From contig OY992835.1 of assembly GCA_963921425.1 (NCBI GenBank), positions 744,001 to 808,000 on the forward strand: a DNA stretch of 64,000 nt, given 5' to 3'. The notes under the pieces were generated by a model, which searched no databases, had not been told where the DNA came from, and was given only the letters and a program-made list of their open reading frames with translations. A program made the translations under genes and the position numbers. Every line of letters begins with the position of its first letter. Position 1 is the stretch's first letter. Below, piece after piece: positions 33,609-44,194 of the stretch. Source of the stretch: Dryas octopetala. Its lineage: Eukaryota > Streptophyta > Magnoliopsida > Rosales > Rosaceae.

Positions 33609-34127
33609 ACTGAGGGTCGGACCCACCGTCGACTATGGCCAAGATGTTGTAGCCGAAGAGCATCTCAACGACGCCGATTCTGCTGTCGTTGTCGAAGTCC
33701 CAACGGAAGAGCTCGCGGAACGGGTCGCAGTTGTAGATATGGAAGCCGTGGTCGGTGCCGGCGGAGAAGCCTGCGTGGTCTTGGTTGAAGGAGAGCTGGA
33801 ACAGAAATGGCAGCGATCGCGACGACGCCGGAGCTGGAGGAGGAGTTGAGTCTGAGAAGGGGTTGTTGGGAGGTTGGGGTTGGGGTTGGGGTTGGGATTG
33901 GAGGTGATTGGGGTCATGGTCATCGGTCGTTGACGACTCGTCGACGACGCTGTCAGAATCGCTGGGTTCGAAGAGGTAGGTGGAGTTGGAGTGAATGAGA
34001 GAAAGAAAAGATGGGAAGGATTTCTCAGATAAGGCATAATTCACAGAGAAGAATATAGGAAGAGAGGGGATTGTGCGTGTTTTATCTTTTTTTCTGTTTT
34101 TGTTTAAGTGGGGAAAAAAAACATTAC

Positions 34128-34391
34128 ATATCAGGTGTATTTGAGTGGTAGCACAAAAAATTTATCAGTGATGTGTTAAGATATCAGTTTATAATTTAGA
34201 TTGATGTTTTATTTGTTTATAAAATTCTTAGAAAAAAAAAATATTATATATTAGGTAAAAAAAATTTAGTGATTTCTAATAAAGTTTAGAAATCAGCTAA
34301 AAAATTATATAATATTATAATTTTTACTATATCAATCGATTTCAAATCTGATATAAAATAAATAATATTTATTGATAATTTTGTTGTAGTG
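34128..34391. repeat. Right subterminal repeats and terminus of CACTA-like element
   Basis: ATATCAG-type motifs (near 34128, 34181, 34330, 34349) and degenerate versions, ending in TTGTTGTAGTG at 34391, the inverted CACTACAACAA terminus. Just outside, 'gaagctttgaNcac' is repeated three times (34395-34430). Confidence 0.7.
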
Positions 34392-34431
34392 CAAAAGCTT
34401 TGATCACGAAGCTTTGACCACGAAGCTTTGA

Positions 34432-35117
34432 CATCCTTACCACCACTAGTATTCATTGTTTTCATAAGTTTAAAGGTCAATGGATACCAAAGTGAGCAAT
34501 TTCTTTTTCCTTTTATGTATTCAATGTACTTTTAATGTTTCAAAAAAAAAAAAAAAAACTAATAACACTTTTATAAACATAAAGGAAAAGTTGTATTGAG
34601 CAGTAGCAATTCGACTCTAACCTTCATTAATCCAGAAATACAGAAATCGAGTCGTACAAGTTGACGTATGATTCTTTAACTTTTCAACATACAAACTCAA
34701 TTTTTTTATCCCCTAAATTAACAATCTTCTTTTCTTTTAAACATAAAATATACAGCTTCGCCAATTTTTCAATGCCTATCAAGATGTTTCGAATTCCTCA
34801 TCAATTCAATTTCTCCTAATCTGACTACAAATTATGAGTCCCAAAATTTTAACATAAATAATTTACAAGAGCTTGTCAATGGGGTCAGAGATGATTTTCG
34901 GCTGAACCATTATCAACCTCAAAAGCAAGTGCCAATGCAAATCCCACTTCAAGGTCTTATGTAAATTATGAATGACGGATTTGATTGCGATGCATCTAGA
35001 TCTATATTAAAAAACCCTCAATTCGAACAAAAAACCAAGCAAAAATTTTTAATCAAAATTGAATAAAATTAAAAGCTTCCATGAAATTGGGGTTCGAGAA
35101 TCATTGCAAATACAATC
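34432..35117. other. No gene recognised
   Basis: AT-rich spacer with a poly(A) run near 34543-34558. No supported frame or repeat. Confidence 0.5.
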
Positions 35118-35916
35118 TGTTGACACCCTATTTTGGTTTTTGGCCAAGTTCACGGCCAAGCCCAAGAAAATCTATAAAGTCTTGTGAAAGGTCTAAGTTG
35201 TTGTCCCACCGTGGATCCAAGCCCAACGCACCAAGTTGAATTCCAAATCCAAGTTGAAGCCCAAGTCCATGGCAAGAAGGTCCAGAACCCAATTCCATAT
35301 TAGCACGTGTTTTTAATGAAGAAACTTAGCTGTGCCGAGAATTCTTGGCAAGTTAGGAGTCTAATTTAGGCAAATCTTGCGCGTAAAGAAAGAAGAGTTC
35401 AAATGCAACCAGGAAAAGATTTCCTAAACCTAGGGAATAGATTACCATATAAAGAAGCATTGACAAGAAGAAAGCTCTCTCCAACACATCCAACACAACT
35501 CAATACAAATTTAAGATCAAGCTACTTGTTTTTTTCAAGTTCTTCAAGCTCTCAAGCAAATTGTTCTCCTTGTTTTAGCTCTACTAGGATCTCATTGTTC
35601 TTAGTATTGATTTCTTTTGATTTAATCCTAGTTTTCATGTCTTTTCACCATGAGATTTGTTATTATAACTACAATTGTCACTTGTTTCCAAGATAATCAG
35701 ATTGTCCATACTTTTTACATTAAAGTTCATAATTTTTCGTTGCATCTAGTCACTCAAGCACCATTCATCGCATCTTTACTTTCGAGCACACTGTCATCAT
35801 CACACCAAGTAATTAGAAGTCCTTGAGAATCAAGACGATTGAGCCAAGACGAGATTTTTGTTCCTTTCTAACCGAGCAATCGTTTGGTTAGAATACCATT
35901 TTACGGCGCAATACAT
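35118..35916. mobile_element. Probable solo LTR (Gypsy-like)
   Basis: Starts TGTTGACACCCTATTTTGG, a common Gypsy LTR start in dicots, with a TATA-like 'accatataaagaag' near 35443 and a polypyrimidine stretch after it. CAATC occurs directly before (35113-35117) and directly after the proposed end (35917-35921), fitting a 5-bp target duplication, although the terminal bases read ACAT rather than the canonical CA. No internal retroelement genes are attached. Confidence 0.5.
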
Positions 35917-36294
35917 CAATCAATTTAGTTATAAATTCTATCCACGGCTTCTCGGCCAAAAGACAATGGCATGCCAGCAAATTCATTTAAAGGACTACCA
36001 GTGTTTTAATCAGTTTTCTCAGCAATCTCCGCTGTGATTTTTGAGGGTAACATTACAATCAAAATCGATCTTGAAAATAAAATAAAATAAAATCAGAATT
36101 GGAATCAGAATAATTTGGGGTTGAACTCATTATTCGTGATTCATGGATGGAAGCGGGGTCATACCTTATTCGGGATTCAGCCATTTAGCTATTTGAGTTT
36201 CACATTCATGGAGAAGGGCAAGGATGCCAAGAATGGGAAGCCACCACCAGGATGGTCCAGTTGGGAATTTCATCGAACAGCTTGCGGTCATCAC

Positions 36295-36851
36295 TGTTGG
36301 AGCTAAAATTCTCGGAAAGAAATCAATTAGCCAACAATAAATAAATGGTTGAAAGAACCTAACTTGGAGATGAAAATTATCGACTGATAAGCTCTTATTG
36401 TCCGATGCACGGGGTGTGTCTTCCTGCCAAAGACACTCCGATGCCAAAGTTAGTAATTGTTTAATTTGATAAAATAGAGAAGGATGTGTACCTTTTACTG
36501 TTGTTTAGGGGTGTATTTATAGATCCTCAACCCTTGCTCTCCAAGCAACTCCTCTTATCTCCCCCACTCTCATCTCCTAGGATTCCACGTCCTGCATGGA
36601 TCGATCACGCTCGGAGTGGGGAAGCCATCAGTCTGGTAACACCCACGTTCCTAATTAATAGGAACGTGGTTTGGTTTTTCATACGTGGTGAATACCTGGC
36701 CCTCAACCTGGGCTTCCATATATTTTTTACGGGTTCATTCCAGCATGGGCCTCATGTCAAGTTAGTGCATTAAGAATCCAATAGGTAAGTTATCTGTACC
36801 CAGCCCAGTCCAATTCACATGACAGTTGGTATAATTTATCTTGAGCCCACA
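36295..36851. mobile_element. Solo LTR with target duplication, upstream of TNL-D
   Basis: A 557-bp insertion starting TGTTGGAGCT and ending GAGCCCACA, flanked on both sides by ATCAC (36290-36294, 36852-36856). The orthologous position upstream of TNL-A (about 5218-5222) has a single ATCAC and no insertion, so insertion and LTR recombination happened after the A/D blocks separated. A TATA-like 'gtatttatagatcc' lies near 36513. Confidence 0.9.
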
Positions 36852-37242
36852 ATCACGATATTTGAATCGCAATCTTCATGGAGATAAGCTAGTCCTTTAA
36901 ACTCCAATGCCATATTGAATCATGTGTCCCAATCCATTTATCCAGATACCCATTTGCCAATGATGCTAACTTCTTTCCCTCACCAAAACTTCTTTCAATG
37001 ATGACAGTTATTCAGATTCATAAACTGCTATATTTTCTTTTCCGGTCAGAAAAGAAATTGTTGATTCACCATGAGGGTAAATCTGCTAAATTGCTGATTT
37101 CATATGCTTTTGGTTTCATGCATTTATTTAAAATTATGTATTTAGATTTGAGACAAATTCAAACGTGTGTGCTAATGATGCCATTGACTTCAATTATTCT
37201 ATAGACGTCTTGTATATCAGTGTAGAATCATTCTTGGTAGGT

Positions 37243-38979
37243 GGCTATGATGATGAAATTAAAAGAGGAGCAGAAATCAGGGCTGAGCTGCAGAAAGCCA
37301 TACAAGAGTCACGAGTTTCCATTATTGTGTTTTCCAAGGACTACGCTTCCTCAACATGGTGCTTGGATGAACTTCCTCAGCATTTAATTTTAAAGATTCA
37401 TTAATATCTTATATGCACTTAATTTGCATTAGTAGGAGGATATAATCATTCATTTCAACCTGATGTTATCATCAGTACGTTGCATTCTTTCTATATGGAA
37501 TAAGGAACTTATTGTGCTTTATATATGTTGATATAACAAATTTATAGGTACGAGAGACCGTTTATCCAAGATATTGTAGAGGAGGTGGGAAATAAATTGG
37601 ATCCCAAAGCCTTGAAAGTTGCTCCCTTTGTGGTCGGAATGGGAGATCGTGTGAGAGACATAAACATGTGGCTGAAAGATGGATCAAGTAATGTTGGTGT
37701 AGCTGTAATATGTGGGATGGGTGGAATTGGCAAGACCACCATTGCCCGAACTGCTTATAAGCTTAACTTTCATAGATTTCAAGGTAGCAGCTTTCTTTCA
37801 GATATTAGAACAGCTTCAGCAAAACTCAGTCAATTGCTTCGCTTGCAAAGGCAACTTCTTTCGGATATCCAAAAGGGGGAAACCAAGGGAATGTACAGCC
37901 CGGATAAAGGAATAAGAACGATCCTAAAATGCAAAAGAGTTCTTATTGTACTGGATGATGTGGACCACAAAGACCAAGTCAATGCAATACTTCGAATATG
38001 GGAATGGCTGCATCCAGGAAGTAAAATTATTATAACAACTAAGCGTGAAAAGTTGTTAAAGGCTCATCAAGTTTATGCAATGTTTAAGGTTCAAGGATTG
38101 TCTGAGCATCAATCACTTGAACTTTTCAGTTGGCATGCCTTCGGACAAGCCCATCCTATCGAAGGTTACATGGAGCTTTCAAGATCTGTAGTACAACACT
38201 GTGGAGGGCTTCCACTAGCTCTTAAAGTTCTGGGATCTTCCTTATCCAAAGAAATGGGTGTAGATGTATGGAGAAGTGCATTGCAGAAGTTAGAAGTGAT
38301 TCCTGATGCAGAAATTCAGAAAATTCTTAGAATAACCTATGATTCTCTAAATGATGATCATGACAAACAGTTATTCCTTCATATAGCTTGTTTCTTCATA
38401 GGAAAGAAGAAGGATTATACAATTGCAATCCTGGACAACTTAGATTTTAAAACGAGGATTGGAATTCACAATCTAGTTGATAGATGTCTTGTGGAAATTA
38501 ATTACGAGAATAAGTTGGTCATGCATCAATTACTCAGAGACATGGGAAGGGGAATTATTCGCGAGAAATCACTTGACCCTGGAAAACGTAGTAGAGTGTG
38601 GCATCATAAAGAAGCCTCTGATATATTGAGAAAATTAACAGTAAGAAACATGCTCTTTCATGTGTAAGTATTGGTATTTATGTTGTGCATATGTAACTTA
38701 TTACTTACCCAGTGCTCTAATTTGTTGGCAGGGTACTGAAACTTATTACTTACCCAGAGGCATTTAGAAGGATGCACAATCTTGAAATTCTCCTGCTTAA
38801 TAATTTAAAAATCAGTGGAAGGTATGAAAATTTTCCAAAAAATTTAGTATGGTTGTCTTGGCAAGGATTCCATTTAAAGTCAATACCAGACGATTTTTTT
38901 TTACAAAATCTAGTTGTTCTTGAGTTGAAGAATAGCCGCCTGCAACATGTTTGGAAGGGAACTAGGGTATGGTACTAAT

Positions 38980-39025
<46 letters not shown>

Positions 39026-39730
39026 CACACACACACACACAAATTTAAGGATCGATCACTATATATTTGTAGATACTAATTACTTCTCTTTGAAACAGTA
39101 TCTTCCAAGTCTGAAAATCCTTAATCTCAGTCATTCACATGGCCTTATGACAAACCCTGATTTATCTGGACTCCCTAATCTTGAGAGATTAGTTCTTAAA
39201 GATTGCATAAATTTGGTTGAGGTTGGTGATTCCATTGGTGATTCCATTGGTGATTGCATTGCTAAATCATGGCAATCAATGTGGTCGTGGGCACTACGAA
39301 GAAAAAATCTTGAATTAACCAGTTTCTCATTGGACCAAGGATTGTATGTGGCCGGTCACAACAGGGCTAAGCCATTGGCAGTTTGGAAAGGATGAATTGG
39401 AGGGTGGGGAAAAAGTTTGTGTTTCAGTACGCGGGGCTATTGGTTTCTGGATAAAGGAGTTTGGATTGCAGTTTTTGTATGAGCAGGAATATAAGGGTGA
39501 GGCTGTAACCCCTCCCTGCAGCCAGAATGTCATTGTCAGCTACAAAGTACGAATTTTGGCCGGGAAAATACTTTCATTGTAATCATATGCACGAAATTCA
39601 TCAAGATCAATTCAGATGGAGGGAGGAGAACCCAGCTCATCTTCATTTTTTATATGAGCCCGAGTTTGAGGATGATTACCATTACTATTTTCAGCACCAA
39701 GATGATCTTGCCAAAAGAACCATATATTAG
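37243..39730 (+). pseudogene. TNL-D: decayed TIR-NB-LRR gene
   Basis: A more divergent copy paired with TNL-C. The TIR exon keeps only 37243-37374 ([20 protein letters not shown] to CLDEL). Its start and first ~55 codons are deleted, as is everything from 'AMIMK' to the donor. The NB-ARC exon (37548-38640) is complete and open, with GMGGIGKTTIAR, LIVLDDVDH, GSKIIITTKRE, GLPLALKVLG, LHIACFF and MHQ. Exon 3 (38732-38966) has lost nearly 200 bases, replaced by an 18-base copy of intron sequence. Exon 4 starts at 39099, carries a triplicated 12-base unit (39225-39260) and jumps to the C-JID region ('FGKDELEGGEK', 'FGLQFLYEQE'), with a frameshifted tail to 39730. No functional receptor can result; an NB-ARC-only frame of 360 codons remains. 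Confidence 0.9.
39225..39260. repeat. 12-bp unit repeated three times in TNL-D exon 4
   Basis: GGTGATTCCATT, GGTGATTCCATT, GGTGATTGCATT. It adds GDSIGDSIGDCI in place of a single 'DESIGK' type segment in the other copies. Confidence 0.9.
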
Positions 39731-40022
39731 AATCATGTGTTTTGATAAATAATATTCCGGACAATTGGGAATTCATTTGATAATTTTAGATTTGTTTCTT
39801 AATTTCTTTCTTGTTTGATGTTCAGTTTCTGATGGATTCTTTGGAATTTAGGAATGGCATAAAAAATTGCAAGTCAGCAATTTCTCCTGGTTTTTGATGA
39901 TTTTAGCAATTTACATTGTCATTTTCTTGGCTTTTCCTATTATTTTGGCTGTTTGTATATATTCATGAAGAATTAGAATGAACTATACTAATAATAAACA
40001 AACATAAAAAGATAATTATAAA
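39731..40022. other. No gene; spacer after TNL-D
   Basis: AT-rich sequence that does not match the equivalent interval after TNL-A. Confidence 0.5.
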
Positions 40023-43000
40023 AAACTAGAATAAACACAAATATTTAAAAGGATTATAAAACATGTAAGTAGAAACAATATAATAGCAGGAATCATAAAT
40101 TTCATTGATAGAAAATTTACATAATAGCAATAAAGCACACTTGATACAAACTTTATTACAAAGCAAGCAGATATAAATATTCTACATAGAAATTTGGTGA
40201 TGAAAATAGACTGATCCTCAAGGAAAGGAAAAACGGACAAACCAAGCACTAGAAATAGATAGGAATCTTATTTTTCCTATAAGAAAAGGAAAAGGTAGAT
40301 TCAAATAAGATTTGCTTTATCAGCCAATAATTAGTTTGTCTAATAATAAGACAGGGGACACATTACTAACTGGAGTCTATAAAAGTCATATAGTATTCAA
40401 TAATGACTTTTAAAAAGTCTGTAATAAAAGTCTAGGTATATTTAAAAAGTCATTAATTTTTATGGAATTTATTTAATGATAGATTTTAATAGACTTTGAA
40501 AGACTTAATATATATTTTAAAGTCATTATAAATTCGACCTCTTCCCTGCAGATTTTTAAGCATTTTTATACTCTCTAGAACTCTGTAAAAATCAGTAAAT
40601 TTTGCAAAAGTCTATCACTTAAAAAAGTTTACAAAAGTCTATATAAATCTATATACACTACACCATCCTTAAAAAAAAAATGTTAAATTTTGAAATCCTA
40701 AAAATGCTATTGGGAGCTCTCTAAAGCTCGCCTTAGGTACACATGCATCTACACAACATATTTTCATGATTTTTTATTTATTTATGTAAATATAGAAAAA
40801 AAAAAAAAAAAAAAAAAAGGTGTTTCTTGGGTTAGGGTTTTTCTGTAATTCTTTGACTGATATTGAAGTTGTTTTGTGTTTGTTCTGATTCAAATTGTTA
40901 CTATTACAGGTTGCTTTTTGACAAAAGAAAAATGTTAATATTACAGTTCCTTTCATGTAACAATAGAATAGTACATGATGCGTGGGTAAGATGATTGCTT
41001 TGGAAATGAACTGAATTGATAAGTTCATTTACAAATGAACTAAGATATATATATATATATATTTCATTTGATCTGGGCTGTTTGTTTCTCTTTTTATGTC
41101 TTTATTGGTTTAATGATGTCAACTGCACTTCCGAATAAGATGTATCCAAAAGTTTGCTGATCGATCATGATAAAAGGGCCAATATTTCTTAAATGGACCT
41201 CTCTATTTAGCAACAAAATGGAGAGGATCCAAATCCTTGCCAAATCTACCCAATCTTTGACTTTGCTATAATGCCTTTTGTAGCTTGTAAGTTTAAATGT
41301 CTGCAATGGTTTAGTGCTTTTTGGGTTCATCAAAGCCTATAATTGTTTGTTTGTAAATTGTAATTGTGCGACAGTATTTAATATGCACACTGTCTGACAA
41401 TATATAATATGCACACTGTCTCACAGTGTATAATATGAACATTGCGTGACAGTGTATAATATACACACTGCTTGACAATGTCTAATTAGTATGGTATGCA
41501 GTAGATTCAGTCACTGTCGCACTATCACTGATTTTACTATTATTATTTTCAAACTGAATTTGCATATGTTAATTATCATTTTGACACTTTTGTATAAACT
41601 AATGATGCTCTCAACAACATAATAAACAATTTTGAATTAGTGATTGTCACACAATTACTGATTTCGAATCAATGATTGTCTTACGGTATCTGTGTGATAC
41701 TATCTGTTTCAGTATATGTGTGATAGTATCTATGTGACAGTATCTATTTAGGTTTTTACATGTGTGACAGTGTATGTTTCATTATCTGTGTGACAGTATC
41801 TGTTTTGGTATATGTGTGACAATGTATGTTTCAGTATCAATGTGACAGTGTCTATTTCAGTATATATTTAGGTTTTTACAATTTCCAATTTCCAATTTCC
41901 AATTTCCAATTTAAAATCGGCATTTTAGACATTATCTGACAGTGTTTAATATGCAAACTGTCTGACAGTGTCTAATATACACACTATCTGACAATGTCCA
42001 ATATGCACACCATCTCACAATGTCTAATATTGATATTAACTAATTTGGATCGCAATTAGTGAAATATCCATGAAGTCAACAATACCCATTGAGTTTTTGC
42101 TTAAAGTTTTTTGCACTAAAATGTCAAGTTGATAAGTGTCTCCTATATAAAATTTGGGTGCCAAAATTTTCTATCGACTTTTTTAAAACAGGTCCGAGTC
42201 AAATAGCAATGATTCAAAGCACTTCTTTTTACACTATTTCGGAAACCCAAGGACTCAATCGTATGGATATGTAAAATACAGGATTTCTAATCCTAGTAGG
42301 AAAAGGAGGGAAACAGATACTCAATTTAAAGTGAGTAAACAGAATTCCATACTCGATCTCATAGATACATATAGAATTATGTGGAAAGCCGTATTTGATG
42401 AAAGTCGTATGTACGGCTTGGAGGGAGATCTTTCATATCTTTCAACCTCCCCTACAATTTCGTCACCGCAGTAGAGTTTAACAGGCTTATATAAAAAAGA
42501 TGATATAAGAATTTCGAAATAAGCTATACTGACTAAAAAAATTGCATTTGTTATAAATTCATACCAATCCACATAATGATTTCTATTTTGATGTAAAAGG
42601 TTTATAAATGAAGTTAGCAATTTGGATAGTATATCCACATCCATTCCTTCCTGATTGAAGAAAGGAATTCCTGATCCCAAAGAATCGATCTTTCTTGGCT
42701 TATTCACACCATTGCCCCCTATAAGATACACTTTTTTTCACTTTGCCCCCTGAAACTTAAATCCTCTCAGTTTGTCACCTGAACTTTACAAAGTTGTTGC
42801 AAAAGACCCTATGCCGTTAACTCTGTCAATTTTTCCGATAAAATAGCTGACATGGCACCTATATGGCATGAGTGAGACCCTTTTTTAGTTATGTAAGATC
42901 CATGTAGACAAGCAAAATTATAAAAAATTGACATGGATCTTATTATTTTTAGTTTAAAAATTATTTTTTTTGTCCACATGGATTTTACATAACTAAAAAA

Positions 43001-44194
43001 GGGTCTCACTCATGCCATATAGGTGTCACGTCAGCTATTTTAACGGAAAAATTGACAGAGTTAACGGCATAGGGTCTTTTGCAATAACTTTGTGAAGTTC
43101 AGGTGGCAAACTGAGAGGATTTAAGTTTCAGGGGGCAAAGTGAAAAAAAGTGTATCTTACAGGGGGCAATGGTGTAAATAAGCCATCTCTCTTTTAGTTG
43201 TTGAATCTCTCTTTGATTGATCAAATCTTTAATCCATCTAAAATCACAACAACATAATAAACACTTTTGAATTAGTGATTGTCACACAATTACTGATTTC
43301 GAATCAGTGACTGTCGCACAGTATCTGTGTGTCAGTATCTATTTCAGTATATGTGTGACAATATTTGTTTTAGTATCTGTGTGACAGTATTTGTTTAGAT
43401 TTTACAGATACTGGTTTTCAGTATCTATGTGACAGTATCTGTTTAGGTTTTTACAAATATTGATTTTCAGTATCTCTCACACAATTATTGATTTCGAATC
43501 AATAATTGTCACACAGTGTCTAATATATGTTCAAAACTGTGCGATAATTTCCAATTTAAAATCGGCATATTAGACATTGTCAGACAATGTCTAATATGTT
43601 TCTGAAACTGTATGACAATTTTCAATTCAAAATCGGCATATTAGACACTGCCTCTATTATGTTTGTGAAACTATGCGACAATTTCCAATTTAAAATTGAC
43701 ATATTAGACACTGTTACTGGGTGACAATTTTCAATTTAAAATCAGCATATTAAACACCGACTCTAATATGTTTTTAAAACTGTACGACAATTTTCAATTT
43801 AAAATTGGTAACTATGCGACATTTTTCAATTAAAAAATAATATCTAATATGTACACTGCATGTGACTAATATGCATCTTAAACAAGAGGATGAAGAGAAA
43901 CAAGATGCAAGGAAAAAAAGGAGAAAAAAATAGGAAAAAAAAAACCATTACACATTACTGCAGGTAAAAAAAGGAGAAAAGAAAAAAAAAAAAGTTACAC
44001 GTTGCTGCTGGTAAAAAAAGGAGAAAAGAAAAAAAAGAAAAAAGTTACACACCTTGCTGCTGGTAAAAAAAAGAGAAAGGAGAAAAAAAAGGGTTACACG
44101 TTGTAGGTAAAAAAAAAAAAAAAAGGAGAAAGGGAAAAAAAATTGTTGTTAACCTTTTTGTAATTTTTAAAATTATAATATTTATAAAATATAT
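40023..44194. repeat. Duplicated tail of the TNL-C block (copy 2)
   Basis: Matches 14371-18440 in order and direction. It contains the left part of the AAAAGTCT-rich relic, the repeat arrays (41350-42040, 43215-43890) and the plastid fragment (42150-42696) with its domain V hairpin near 42385-42420 and ndhF piece. It lacks about 590 bases present in copy 1 and has gained a MITE. A (TA)n run lies at about 41046-41061. Confidence 0.9.
42697..43184. mobile_element. Mutator-like palindromic MITE with 9-bp target duplication
   Basis: A 488-bp element whose two halves are long inverted repeats of each other: GGCTTATTCACACCATTGCC at the left end, and its complement, ending AATGGTGTAAATAAGCC, at the right. 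It is flanked by ATCTTTCTT (42688-42696) and ATCTCTCTT (43185-43193), a 9-bp duplication with one change. The empty site is present in copy 1 at about 17402-17410 (a single ATCTTTCTT). Nine-base duplications are diagnostic of the Mutator superfamily. It inserted after the block duplication, within the ndhF fragment. It has no coding capacity and can form a near-complete hairpin. Confidence 0.92.

Larger units (their letters stand above)
26863..34044 (-). pseudogene. ATG18: ATG18/PROPPIN-like first exon, captured and split by Copia
   Basis: ATG18 (WIPI/PROPPIN) proteins are WD40 beta-propellers that bind PI3P on autophagic membranes. On the minus strand 34044-33609 encodes a Ser/Asp/Pro-rich N-terminus and then [32 protein letters not shown] and [18 protein letters not shown], ending DPQ. 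The exon resumes beyond the Copia insertion at 26912-26863 with YPTNKVMIWVDHCELSF. The intact family reads 'DPQYPPNKVMIWDDHQ...CIGELSF', so about six residues were lost before the capture or insertion. After ELSF the homology ends. The 5' end of the exon lies about 85 bases from the right subterminal repeats, as expected for a captured 5' end. The fragment covers only the first propeller blade. Confidence 0.85.
22790..34391. mobile_element. Probable CACTA-type element carrying fragments of several host genes
   Basis: Right end (34365-34391, read inward on the minus strand) is CACTACAACAAAATTATCAA; left end (22790-22816) is TACTACAAAATTGTCAATAC. The two align with one terminal C-to-T change and a two-base gap. 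Both subterminal regions (22810-23235 and 34128-34380) are filled with the motif ATATCAG / CTGATAT in both orientations, at least fifteen on the left and about eight on the right, as in En/Spm (CACTA) elements. The flanking triplets are CAT and CAA, an imperfect 3-bp duplication. Without the nested Copia (26918-33608 plus duplicated ACTGA) the element would be about 4.9 kb. No transposase is present, so it is non-autonomous. Inside, all on the minus strand, lie exons from ATG18-like, GSH1 and P5CS genes. Pack-CACTA elements that capture genes are known in plants; this combination I do not know. Confidence 0.65.

Noticed and set aside
33633..34037. Alternative minus-strand frame overlapping the ATG18 fragment
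   Set aside because: It is the same DNA read in another frame (Thr/Ser/Pro/Asn repeats); only the 34044-33609 frame has ATG18 homology.
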